Origin: Poa pratensis
Taxonomy: Eukaryota > Streptophyta > Magnoliopsida > Poales > Poaceae
Length of the DNA stretch: 64,000 nt
NCBI GenBank assembly: GCA_947311845.1
Contig: CAMZMU010000027.1
Location: 42,496,853 to 42,560,852, forward strand
Direction: 5' to 3'
Position numbers and translations under genes: made by a program
Shown: positions 35,201-46,033 of the stretch, in pieces
Layout of the letters: each line of letters begins with the position of its first letter
How positions within the stretch are numbered: the first letter of the stretch is position 1
Notes under the pieces: generated by a model
The model's input: the letters and a program-made list of their open reading frames with translations, nothing else
Told to the model about the DNA's origin: nothing
Database searches by the model: none

Positions 35201-35737
35201 GTCGGTGGTGATGGATACAGCTCTTCTGGCACAGTCAATTCGACCATGGTACTTGGCTAACCAATTCATACCGAGTATAACATCGATGCCTTGGGTTCCC
35301 AGAACAATTAAGTTAACTGGAAACTTTTCTCCTTTGATCTCAAGGGGTACATCGGAGCAAAACATCTTGGTCTCTACGGTGGATTCTGGGATTTGGATGA
35401 CCATGGGTTTGGGTAAGAGGCTCTCGACTAAACCTCCCTTAGCAACAAATTCTTGGGTAACAAATGAATGGGTAGCACCAGAATCAAACAGAACAGTTGC
35501 AGGTACTGAGTTGACAAGGAACGTACCCAGCACAACATCCGGAGCATCCTGAGCTTCTTCAGCATTGATGTGGTGCAGACGACCCTTGGCAACAGCAGCA
35601 TTTCCGCGGGTGCGGCATTCTTGCCATTTCCATTTCCATTGCGGCCTTGACCATTGTTCTGTGCCGGCGCATTGGGGCGCTGGACATTCCTCTTGGGATT
35701 GGGACATTCTTTGGAGTAGTGACCCTTGTTGCCGCAT
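32236..35737 (-). pseudogene. Gypsy pol (protease, RT, RNase H, integrase, chromodomain), broken
   Basis: Coding order on the minus strand: an aspartic protease motif DSGA near 35470; reverse transcriptase from about 34990 with the catalytic FLDD near 34545; an RNase H region at about 34330-33600 with many breaks; the integrase zinc-binding part (C-x2-C ending) and core at 33419-32632, including a VSDRGTQF segment; then a chromodomain-like C-terminus at about 32410-32236. At least five frame changes are visible (for example near 34770, 34340, 33140, 32630 and 32390). The intact element would be a single polyprotein; this copy cannot make one. Confidence 0.85.
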
Positions 35738-36722
35738 TCAAAGCAGATCACATTGGGATTGCGGGTGAAGTTGTTGAAGTTTCCTCCGGGACGGTTATTG
35801 TCATTGGGGCGGTTGAAGTTGTTTGGGCGGTTAGGGTAATTGGGGCGTGGAGCTTGGGGTGGACGATAGGCAGGCCTGGTTTTGCTGAAAGATACGAGGT
35901 TTCTGGCTGCTCGAACCTTCCTGAGCATTCATCCTCCTCTTGCGACCTTCATACATAGACTTGCGCTTGGTCTCCAGCTGGATGGCTTTGTCCACAAGTG
36001 ACTCCAGATCACGGAAGTCATGGATAACCAAGCACACTGCAGTTCATCATGAAGTCCACTCATGAAACGCTCCATCTTCTTCTCTTCTTTGTCGGTGTCA
36101 TCAGGAGCATACCGAGATAAGTCGGTAAACTCCAGATAACCGACCACATCTTACTTCCCTGCCTCAGCTTGCGGAACTCATCCTTCTTCCTCTCAATAAG
36201 TCCGTGGGAATATGCTTCTTGCGGAACTTCTCCTGGAACTCAGCCCAGTTGATGACATGACCAGCTTGCTGGAGAGCCTTGGTAGTTTCCCACCAAGCTC
36301 TTGCAGGTCCAGCGAGATAGTGGGTTGCATACAACACTTTCTCATTTCTCCCACAGCAGCAACTTCCAGATTGTTGTCGATGGTGCGAAGCCAATCATCG
36401 GCTTCTAGTGGGTGAAGTCCCTTGGAGTAGGTGGGTGGGTTGGTCTTCTGAAATCGCCTAAGGTAGATCGCTGGTTTCCATCCCATTGCCATTACCACCA
36501 TTGTTGTTGTTGTTGTTGTTGTTGTTTTGTTGTAAGCGGCTGCGAGTTGTTGCAGGGCAGAGATGAGCTGGCGCTCTGCCGGGCATTTTCACGTTCCTCC
36601 ATGATAAGCGCGAGAAGTTGGGCGGGGGTTGGGTCCGGTGGTGGTGGTGCTGATCCTGATCCTTCCGCATTGCTGCGACGGGGCGGCATCCTGAAGCACA
36701 CCGGGTATAAGAGGCAAGGCAA
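35428..36722 (-). pseudogene. Gypsy gag with zinc knuckle, broken
   Basis: The start region, MPPRR near 36689, is followed by a polyglutamine run encoded at about 36503-36531. A capsid-like helical region spans 36500-35930 in several frames. A CCHC zinc knuckle (C-x2-C-x4-H-x4-C) lies at about 35745-35704. At least four frame changes break it. Gag packages the element RNA in the cytoplasm. It overlaps the start of the protease frame at 35737. Confidence 0.85.
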
Positions 36723-36996
36723 GAAAAGTTCGACTAAGGGAAAAGACGATCTCGCAAGTGGTTGATTAATTTAAGATTTATATGAAAATATTTCACACAG
36801 ATTTAAACAAGACAAACATACTTATATTTACCAACATCACATCAAGGAGTTCACATCAACATCAAGCTTACAACATCAAGCTTACAACATCACCTTACAT
36901 CTAAGATACATAACATCTGGTTTCCAAAAGAACCACTACTACGACTCGACTAGATAGGGGTCAACCTAATCCTGCGGTAGTGATCAAGTCACTCGC

Positions 36997-37848
36997 CTAC
37001 TGAGGTGGAACCTCCAGCTCTAACACGTCAGCATCTGACTGGTAGGGTGGCTCCTCGGGATCCTCCTCCTCGTCCTCGAGAACTGCTCGAGTGGCTCCTC
37101 CTCCTCGTCAACTAACTCCTCCTCATCATCCTCCTCCTCACAGTCCATCTCCTCCACGAAGTCATCATCGTCACTGAGGAAAGCGTTGTTCTCCTTGCGG
37201 AGATCCTCGCCCTCCTCCTCCATCTCGTCAGTATGGTGCTCTAGATCCTCAATCAGCCCGTCCTGCTCCGCCACCTTCTTGCGGAGCTTCACGATAGTCT
37301 CCTCAGCTGCCCTCTTCCTGAGAAGAGCGACCTTCTCCTCCATCAGCTTCTCGTTCTCGCGAAGCTCAACGAGCGACTCGCGGTCAAAGTGAGCTGAATC
37401 CTAGTGCGCAACAGATCATCCTGAGTGCACTGAAGTAAGATCTCCATGTCCATGATGTAGCTCCCAAACATCGGGTGGTAAGGGAAGGAGTAGGGTGTCC
37501 GTCGCAGTTGCGCCTCCCGTAGAACCGGAAACGGGAGTCTACTAACTCCGCCTTGTGCTCCTCACAAAGTCGGGCTAGCATCCTCTGTGTAGCAGTACAG
37601 AGACCGTCAACCCAGGTGGCCTCCTTGGTGGTGAAGATGAGCGTCCTGGAACTGGGAGACTTGATGTTCCTGCGAACTGACGACCTGATGAGCCAGCTCA
37701 GCCTTCCGACACCGTGAACATCAATCTGAGCTCCCTCAAACTCTGGAGCGGGGCGACCTAACAGCTTGGTCAACTCGAACAAGTCCCTCTCAAACGTCAG
37801 CTTGCTGTCCTTCTCAAGCTGAACGAACTCGGTCCAATGGAGTGCCAT
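36997..37848 (-). pseudogene. Extra ORF upstream of gag, acidic coiled-coil protein
   Basis: Between the primer-binding site and gag, a sense-strand frame starts at ATG 37848 (MALHWTEFVQLEKDSKLTFE). After frame changes near 37490, 37390 and 37075 it continues to TAG 36997-36999, about 284 codons in all. The N-terminal half is globular-looking. The C-terminal half is a charged coiled coil followed by a strongly acidic stretch (EEMDCEEEDDEEELVDEEEE). It resembles no gag, pol or env domain that I know. Extra ORFs at this position are known from Tat/Ogre and some other plant Ty3 lineages. Function unknown. Confidence 0.6.
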
Positions 37849-38130
37849 CTACAATTTTTAAGCAAAATTTTAAGTTAGTTAGGTGACAAGTGTATCAAAA
37901 TTTTAATATATAGGGCAACAAGTGAGTCAAATTTTAAGCTTAATGAGATGTGTGCAAAATTTTAGGATACTAAGGAAAATGTAATTTTAATGAGAGTAAA
38001 ATTTTGCATAAGTAAGAGGATTGGAGATAAGCAGTTTTCAAAAATACTTCATTCCTTTTTTTTAGAAATTCATCTTTTTGTAACATTTGACAAACGACCA
38101 TGCTAACTAAGGTTTCCTAAAGTCAGGATG

Positions 38131-38142
38131 GCTCTGATACCA
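38131..38142 (-). promoter_or_regulatory. Primer-binding site of the gypsy element
   Basis: On the minus strand it reads TGGTATCAGAGC, four bases after the LTR end. It is complementary to initiator methionine tRNA. Confidence 0.9.
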
Positions 38143-38146
38143 AGTC

Positions 38147-41100
38147 TGTGGGGACCCCGGACTAGCTGTCCGAAATACCCGATTATGCTTAACACAACGA
38201 TCCCGTGATCAGTCTGTCGTTGCACATAATCCGAATTGGATACCAAAGTTTACATCCATTACAATACCGAATAAAAGTCTTACATAAATGGTCATTTAGA
38301 CCAAGTCTTACATAGGTGCCTTCATGGGCCAAACCAAAATATCAGCGGAAGCTACGGCGTAGTAGACATCATATTCTAACGATGACAACCCGACAGGCAG
38401 CTGACTTGTGGAGATCCTTAGTTGGCGTAGAAGTCGCCATACTCCTGCTCGCGTAGTGCTCCTCCTCGTAGTCTGGCTAGGTCAATAGCCAGGGACGAAA
38501 CCAATATGAGTACATTTGAATGTACTCGCAAACTACCCCAACATGAGTATGCACTAGTTTTATTTTAGTTGACAACTTTTATTTATTTAAAACATCTCTA
38601 TATCTTTATTGAAAAAGGTAAGAAGAGTTTTATAACTACTTTTAAAGAAGTCATTTTATCTGTTTCTCCAAAACTCCTCCTTTTTCCGACCATAGCCCGT
38701 CATGGTCCACTTCATCCACCACCTCATACCGATCCGTTGGTATAGGTGTAGGAAACATTCTCCACTTCATTTTCTTTTTAAAACTCAAAGTCTTTAAAAA
38801 CTTGCACAAGGTCTTAGGACAGTCTCCCAATTGTCCATATCCGAGGACTCGGCTATTCGAATAGTTTTAACACTCTGCAGAGGTAGCACGCTTTTAGCCC
38901 ACATCCATCCGGCAACTCATCGTGTCTGCCACGTCTCGCCATACCAGGTGTATGCGAAGTAAGCCGCCGGCCATAGCCTCTTATTTGCTCATGCTAGTAT
39001 AGGATCCTTCCCATATGACACTTTCCATCGACACCCAGTCCAGTTTCCCGTCAGAAACCCTAAGTGTGAGGACTCATAGTTTTGTCCGGCGGTTTATGGT
39101 GGAACCTTCTATCCTCCCCACCAACTTGTGTGAGGACCCGGGTCAGGGGGTAGGTCCTCGGACCATCCCCTCATGCATAACGGAGTCATCTCCGTCGATG
39201 AGGTATCCCATACTAATAAGAGCAAACTACATGACTACGCCTTTTCCCATATGTGGTAAATGTGGTCGCACAGGGTAAGATTGGTCGTCATAGTACTAGG
39301 ACACTGTGCATTTTTCATAAACATCCCATTCCCATTTCTCCATTCAACACCGACATCTCGGTATTCATAAACACAAGTAATTTCAAAGGAGTTTTGAATA
39401 AACAACATTGTTTCCCATCCTATTTTTATAAAACTACTTATATTTCTACATAGGGTGGCAAAATAATATTCCTATACTTTTGAAATGGTTTTGTAAATCT
39501 TGCCTTGAGAGTAAATCATTTGAAAGTAGATGCATATGTTTTAGTGCAAGCTCAGAGAATAGCTTGCCTTGCTCGGCAAAGTGACCTTGTCTTGATCTTC
39601 AGTTTCAGCAAACTCTCCTTCCTCGATAAATCCGACAACGTTCTCGTCTAATTAATAACAAACAATGCAAACAATCACTAACTATCAAGCAATCATCTCA
39701 ACATAACAATCATAAACATCACAAATAGCTACTGCACACATCAAACCATACAATTTGGTTTTCAAATAATTGAATTAAACATTATTTAATTACTTCTAAA
39801 TTATGGCAGAAACTTGTTGAACATGTTTAATTCCACAACTTGAGTTCTGTTGGTCACAAAAATACAAACTAAAATTCTATGGAAAGCTACTGATGTGTAG
39901 AAGACAACACAATTTGATTTGGATCAATTGGAGTTACCAAACTCCCTACACATTTGTTTGAATCCAGTAACTTAATAATCAAGTTTTAGCTACCAATTAA
40001 GTTCTGTTGACCTAAAATTAAATCCTTTTAGGGGTAACTAAACATGCTAAATGTGATCTAACAAAATTGGTCCTAATTCATTTGGGTTAACCATTAAACA
40101 TATTTAAATGTTTGAGTGCAGAAGGGTGTTTAAACTTCAACTTAATACTAAACAAATACTACTGCACAAATAATTCTACCAAAATTAGGGAAGCTAACAT
40201 GGCAGTACTAAGCTAGCAAAATTGGTTTGGAATTATTTGGACTAACAGAGTATCAGAAACAAACAAGTTTAGAATTTAAACCTTCTGTAGTATTTTTAAT
40301 AATACTTTTTATTTATTTAATTAAATGGAATGAATCCAATTGGGTTGGTTAAACATTTTCATAAGCTTTCCAGAACAATTGAGTTTGATTTATTTGGATT
40401 CATAAATCTCGAGATATTGAATTTACAATTTGGTTCCAGTACTGAATTCTATAGAAACTAGAAATTCGAAAATAATCAAACTAGTGGATAATGTTGAAAA
40501 CCCTGACATGTGGGGCCTACATGGCAGCGGCACAGCGCGCGCGGGAAAATGATTTAAAACCTGACGAGCGGGGCCCGCCCATCAGTCTCTCTCTCTCTCT
40601 TTCTCTAATAATCGAAGCGGTACGCGGCCGTTGATCAAAGATCGGACGGCCACGGAGCCCGCGATCATCGACGACCTAAAAGTGGCATCGCCGGAGCTCC
40701 GGCGACGGCGAGGGTGGCCAGTGGGGGTACCTAGGTGGTCTAGGGATGTGGAGATGATGCAGAACGATGGCGGCGGCGTGGGGAGAGCTCCTGGTCGAGT
40801 GTCGTTTGCTGGGGTGGAGTGCAGCGTCCACGGCGAGCTGCTACACTTCCGCGGCCACGGGCAGCACTCCGGTGAGCTCCTGGCGTCTCCCCTGTGCACG
40901 ATCCAGAGGGAAAAAGGATGCGCGTGAGGGCGGTGTCCAAGGGAAGAGGGTACGGGCCAGGGAGGAGAGAAAGGGGCAATGTGGCGTCGCGGCCACGACT
41001 GACCTCGACGGCGGCAGTGGCTGCGGCAGAGCACGCCCTCCTGGCGGTGCACGGCGAATCAAGAGGGAGAAGTGAGGGAGTGGGTCCCAGAGGGGTGCGG

Positions 41101-42310
41101 TGGTGGTTTTATAGCGCAGGGCCGGCGTATCATGGACGGAGTGCACGAACGACGACCATGGCGCACGGCGGAGATATTTCTTCACGAATCCGACGCGGTG
41201 GTGCGAGGGACGTGGAGACGCGGCGTCCACCGGGGTCTGGACACGTTCTAGAAGCTTAGGCTTGAGTGGTGCGTGTCAAGGTGCAGAGAGGTGCGCGAAT
41301 TCGGGCCGGCATCGCCGCGGCTGCCACGGCGGCGCTGGGGTGGATTCGAGGTGAGGGAGTGCGTAAGTGCTCTCCTCTGCGGCGCCGCGGCTGCAGAGGC
41401 ACGGGAGCGAGGGAGAGCGCGGCCAGGGGGGCCAAGGGAGCACGGGAACGGCGGGGAACGGTCACGGCGACACGGCGATGCGTCGGGGCGAGGGGGAGAG
41501 GTGGACGACGACGTTCTTGCAGAACGCCCCCTGGACTCTTTTTTCCATTTACAACTAGGTCCTTCTCTGCTTCTTTTTCTTCTTTTCGTTTCCAGCAGCA
41601 TTTTCTGGATTTTATTTGGAGTACTTAAACACTTTAGAAAAATTCACAAATATTTGTGAGGCTTCCACATAACATGTACTCCCTCCGTTTTTTAATATAA
41701 GATGTTTTAACATTTGTCCACATGCATGTGTACACAAATGTATGTAGACATATTTAAGTATGTATGTTCACTCACTTTAATATGTATCTAGACAACATGT
41801 GCACCACCTAAAACATCTTATATTAAAAAAACGGAGGGAGTAGTAGCTCCACAAAATTTGGCATTTCAAAGTAAAATGTTTTGAATCATTTTTGTTCATA
41901 GGGTTTTAATTATGGAATTTTGTTTTATTTCAATTTGATTTACTGTAGAATTTTAAAACTAGTTCAAAAATATGAGTTGAGAGAGAGAAGTAGTAAGGAT
42001 AAAATGGGAGTGTTTACATTACCACTCCACTGAATTTTATTGTGAAGGAAAACAACTTCTCACTTGGAGAATTTCATGTGACACTTGTCACGTTATTTTT
42101 TTGTTTCAACTTTCATTTTATTCCTCTTCTTTTCTTCATGTTTTTCTTTAGAGCAAGCAACACACATATAGCAAGAAAGAAACAACACAAACAACAAGGA
42201 TCAATTACCATAAGCAACAATTAACAAACAACACATAATAATCCACAAAAGTTTTTGTTGGCTCTCATTTTTTGAATAATAATACTGATTAATATTTTAG
42301 GGATGTTACA
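38147..42310 (-). repeat. 5' LTR of the gypsy element
   Basis: Same sequence as 28142-32183, but 122 bases longer because of the Stowaway MITE at 41679-41840 and small deletions elsewhere. The retroviral-type promoter must lie inside, but I could not assign it with confidence. Confidence 0.9.
41679..41840. mobile_element. Stowaway MITE
   Basis: Perfect ends ctccctccgtttttt and aaaaaacggagggag, with TA duplications at 41677-41678 and 41841-41842. It is 162 bp long. The other LTR shows the empty site, proving that insertion came after the gypsy element arrived. Confidence 0.95.
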
Positions 42311-42784
42311 GATTCTCGTGGCCATGACATCTTGTGCAAGACATAACCCTTCCCTGCAAGCTAAAGCTTCTGCTGTACCTGGATCAGAGGTGAAATTCAG
42401 TACAAGTACCAAAGCACCTAGATAACCTCCATTCGCATCTCTGCAGATAGCTGCTGCTGCACACAAACCAGACTCCTCTGAAATACCAGCATCCACATTA
42501 ATTTTCACACATTCACCCTGTGGTGGCAGCCAACGCCGAGCTGCTCTAGTGATTACTTGAGCTATTCTATCCCGTGGAGGAGATACAACAGTGAATTCTG
42601 TGATATAATTTCTGACAAAAAGGTTTGTCGCCAGTGGATTCTGAAAAATATTTTCATGGATAGCCTTACGTCTTGCAGACCAGATTGCCCACAGCGTGAC
42701 AACCATCTCTGTGAATTTTGGAAGTGATAGCGATGCATGCATGTCAAAAAGCCAACATTTTGGAAGTCTCCAATACAAAGCCAA
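42311..42784 (-). pseudogene. LINE ORF2, N-terminal half of the RNase H-like domain
   Basis: The open frame includes ECVKINVDAGI (the first catalytic Asp region of RNase H-like domains), then GLCAAAAICRDANGGYLGAL and a glutamate-containing helix (TAEALACREGL). It is cut at 42310 by the gypsy element and continues at 28141-27873. Upstream, near 42780, it abuts the endonuclease directly. Confidence 0.8.
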
Positions 42785-43059
42785 GGAAGCTGGCTAGTAG
42801 CGCAAATATTACGAAGTGTGTCCCAGGTCTTGTACCTCTCGCTTGTCTGCGCTTCGCCATATACACATGTCAATCTCCATGGTGGCAGATCACCTTCTTC
42901 CACTCTAAGGTCAATATGATACTGAGAGTAACCAAGAACTTGCATATTTATTTCAGAGTTCCAAAACACACCCAAACCACCACTTCTACTAGAACTACCA
43001 ACAACATAACTATGATCGAAACCGATCCTACCAGCTAGACTTTCTACTCTAACTTTACT
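42770..43059 (-). pseudogene. LINE ORF2 endonuclease (APE-type), truncated
   Basis: The minus-strand frame reads a SGGLGVFWN motif, then PPWRLTCVYGEA and LPWLCIGDF, landmarks of the exonuclease/endonuclease/phosphatase fold in plant LINEs. It continues across the CACTA insertion: removing 43060-44776 and one act duplication restores the ETQISK...RVESLAG reading. After the IGDF motif the sequence jumps to the RNase H region, so the rest of the endonuclease and all of the reverse transcriptase are deleted. Confidence 0.8.
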
Positions 43060-43572
43060 CACTAGTAGAAAAACCACCTTTCGTCCAGAGCCGAACCAGC
43101 CATTAATCCCGGTTCATAGAAAAACCGGGACCAATGCCTGACATTGGTCCCGGTTCGAGCTGCCAGGGGTCCGTGAAGCATTGGTCCCAGTTCGGTTGGG
43201 GACATTGGCCCCGGTTCGTGCCACGAACCGGGACCAAAGCTGCGCCCCGGTTCGTGGCACGAACCGGGACCAATACCCCTCCCCTGCCTATAAATAACCC
43301 ACCCCCTCTCTTCTCTCCTCTTTTTTTTTCTGGTTGGATTGGTGGGAAGTGGGTGCTAGTTTTTTTCCTTTGCCACGCACAAGATGTGTTCAATGAAATG
43401 CCCGAGCCACACTTAAGTTCACAGAAGATGATATCCTCGGCCGAGGTTAGCAACTTTATCATTTTCATCTGTAATTGATACAGAAATATTGCACGTGTCG
43501 ATGTACGGTGGTCATTTCACTATTCAAGATGTTATTGTAATGGTATTTGATAAACTTAATTATATGATGCAG

Positions 43573-44310
43573 ATGGATGCACGGATGCGATGGATGTACG
43601 GCAAACGACGCAGTTCCGAGTTTATTGCAGGCCTGCATAAATTTCTCGAAGTGGCTGAGGCAAACAAAGTGGATAATTTTATGCCTTGTCCATGTGAGAA
43701 GTGTTGGAACGTCAGGGAGTACTCTGACCCGAGAACCATTCAAGACCACGTGATTCGAAGAGGTTTCATGCCCAGCTATAATTGTTGGACCAAGCACGGA
43801 GAAAGAGGGGTTAGGATGGAAGACACTGAAGAAGAGGAGGATGATGACAACTATCCTATGTTCCCTGAGGAATGCGGTGATACTGTAATGGAAGACGTTG
43901 AAGAAGAAGGAGGTGAACATCGGGCATCGGATGAGCCCGATGATGGTCTTGGTGGGGTCATTTCTGATGCAAAGCGAGAATGTGATACAGAAAAGGAGAA
44001 GCTAAAGTTGGAGGCCATGCTAGAGGATCACAAAAGGTTGATGTACCCAAATTGCGAAGATGGCAGCACAAAGCTCGGTACCACACTGGAACTGCTGAAA
44101 TGGAAGGCAGAGACTGGTTGTTCTGACAAGGGATTTGAGAATTTACTGAAAATAATGAAGCCGAAGCTTCCAAAGGATAACGAATTGCCCGAGACTACAT
44201 ACGAAGCAAAGAAGGCTATCTGCCCTCTAGGATTAGATGTGCAGAAGATACATGCATGCATTAATGACTACATCCTGTACCGCGGTGAGAAGTACGAGAA
44301 TATGGATTAA
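43573..44310 (+). pseudogene. TNP2-type CACTA transposase, N-terminal fragment
   Basis: The frame from ATG 43573 (preceded by an acceptor-like tgcag) encodes the transposase-associated zinc-finger region: FMPCPCEKCWN and a following DHVIRRGFMPSY motif. An acidic linker comes next, then the start of the TNP2 domain (CPLGLDVQKIHACINDYIL). An in-frame TAA at 44308-44310 stops it, but the same frame continues as CPVCNALRYK to about 44403 before running into a GC-rich tandem array. The catalytic core is absent. It would cut at CACTA ends if complete; this fragment cannot. Confidence 0.85.
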
Positions 44311-44444
44311 TGCCCGGTATGCAATGCACTGCGGTACAAGATCAGACAAGATGACCCTGGTGATGTTGAGGGCGATGACGAGACTCCCCGGAAGAGCGTA
44401 TAATATGCGTACGGAAATGATGGAGAGCACGTCGGCGATGCGAA

Positions 44445-44585
44445 GAAGGGGAGACGACGGAGACACCGGCGAGAGGGAGGGGGGCACCGGCAAGAGGGAG
44501 AGGGGCACCGGCGAGAGGGAGAGAGGGCACCGGTGAGAGGGAGAGGGGGCACCGGCGAGAGGGGGCACCGGCGAGAGGGAGACCC
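44445..44585. repeat. GC-rich tandem array inside the CACTA element
   Basis: Units built on gggcaccggcgagagggaga recur about six times with variable length. The array starts soon after the transposase fragment ends and may mark the internal deletion joint. Confidence 0.8.
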
Positions 44586-44996
44586 TAAACCCTAAATACA
44601 AAAAAAAACTCATTGGTCCCGGTTCGTAACACGAACCGGGACCAATGAGTCTCCCCCCACGCCCAGCCAGAACTGGCCACGTGGAGCCCCATTGGTCCCG
44701 ATTGGCTAGTCCCGGTTCGGGAACCGGGACGGATGGCCCAACCAAACCGGGACCATAGGCCAGTTTTCTACCAGTGACTTATTTGAGTTTCTAAAATACA
44801 GAAAATTTTTGGGGCAAATTTATTCGCGATGTCGCGTATCTCTCAAACTGTCACATCGTTGCCCGCTCCGCGACAGTTCTAGCTTGCGAGACTCATTGGT
44901 CCCGGCGGCACCCCTCTCGGAGGCCCGCCGATCCAGCAACATCATTCTCCTTAGCAGCATCTTGCCCTGTCATCTTCACCCTCTTCGGGTCTCTCT

Positions 44997-46033
44997 TCAG
45001 AGGTGGACTTGGAGGCACCTCCTTACTAGCCGGGTAAACTTTTCCGCGAGAGTTCCCACCGTGTTTGAGATAGCATCTTTAGTTAGCAAGTTCTGGCCCT
45101 GTATGCTCGATCGCTTGCGGTTCAGAACACCATCCTGCATTTCAAGATCTTCATCAACCCCCTCATCTCCAGCATTAGCATAAGCCGACTCATCATCTCC
45201 TTCAAATGAGTCCTGATCTCCACCCGATCTGCCTCCACGGCCACGGCCACGTCCCCTCGCACGCCCTGCAGGACGTGGTCCTTGTCGACGCCCAAGGCTA
45301 GCACGCAAATCAGAGTAAATCAGAGCCTCTTTTGCATGTATCCCATCACCATGCTCCTTGTAGGTATGACCAAGGTAGCCGCACACAGCACACCAGTCTG
45401 GCAACTTCTCGTACTTCACCAGGAACAACATTCTCTTGCCCACATGTATCAAAGACACAAAGTTCTTCAGCTGCTTCGTCACATCCAACTTCACACGGAC
45501 ACGATAATAATTGCCTGCAAATTCAGCCGAGGGGTTTCCACATACACGAACTCCCCCACTTTGGATGCTAGAGATTGAAGCATGTCCTTGTACCCATCCG
45601 GCAGATCATGTATCTGAATCCAGATACTTATCTTGTTTAGCGTGATAGTATACGGCTTGGAAAAGCCATCATACGGTGCCATGATCACACTTTTGCCTCG
45701 GAAAGCCCAAGGTCCTCCCTCCATAACCTTCTCCCAATCTCCAAGACAAGCAAACTGAAAAGAGAATAAGTTTTCCTCCAAAACCCTCGGACGAACATCT
45801 CTAGCCAGCACCCATGCAGATCTCATGTTCTTGAAAAACCAAAATTGACTGAACTCCGAGTCTGTGTGAACTTTTGCTATTACCATCCACCTCGTCGCTG
45901 CTTCCGGTGGCTGATCTCCTTCCCCAAAAACAACATCATCAAGTTCATCCTCTTTGATGCCCATCCAGGCCAGAAGAGCTTCAACTTCATCCTGGTCCAC
46001 CCCTACAGACGATGATGACTGACCTTCACTCAT
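44997..46033 (-). pseudogene. LINE ORF1 (DUF4283-like plus zinc knuckle)
   Basis: The start is ATG 46033 (MSEGQSSSSVGVDQDEVEAL). A DUF4283-like RNA-binding region follows (VLARDVRPRVLEENLFSFQF, WEKVMEGGPWAFRG). One frame change near 45510-45530 leads to a zinc-knuckle motif (CAVCGYLGHTYKEHG) and an arginine/glycine-rich, then acidic, tail. The protein would bind LINE RNA and help form the retrotransposition particle. The frame break makes it a pseudogene, unless it is a sequence error. Confidence 0.8.

Larger units (their letters stand above)
28142..42310 (-). mobile_element. Ty3/gypsy LTR retrotransposon, Tekay/Del-like chromovirus
   Basis: This is a structurally complete element: LTRs of about 4.0 and 4.2 kb, a perfect 5-bp duplication gattc (28137-28141 and 42311-42315), a primer-binding site and a polypurine tract. 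Gene order on the minus strand is extra ORF, gag, protease, reverse transcriptase, RNase H, integrase and a C-terminal chromodomain-like region. That order, the very long LTRs and the chromodomain fit the Del/Tekay lineage. Many frameshifts and stops interrupt the polyprotein, so it is not autonomous now. It sits inside the LINE RNase H domain. Confidence 0.9.
43060..44776 (+). mobile_element. CACTA transposon, truncated non-autonomous copy
   Basis: The left end is CACTAGTAGAAAAACCACC and the right end, read inverted, is CACTGGTAGAAAACTGGCC. A perfect 3-bp duplication, act, lies at 43057-43059 and 44777-44779. Repeated cattggtcccggttcg-type motifs in both subterminal regions (43083-43275, 44610-44760) are typical transposase-binding arrays. 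It carries the first part of a TNP2-type transposase only. Confidence 0.95.

Noticed and set aside
44445..44585. Possible CRISPR-like array
   Set aside because: It is a degenerate GC-rich minisatellite without unique spacers, in plant nuclear DNA inside a CACTA element.
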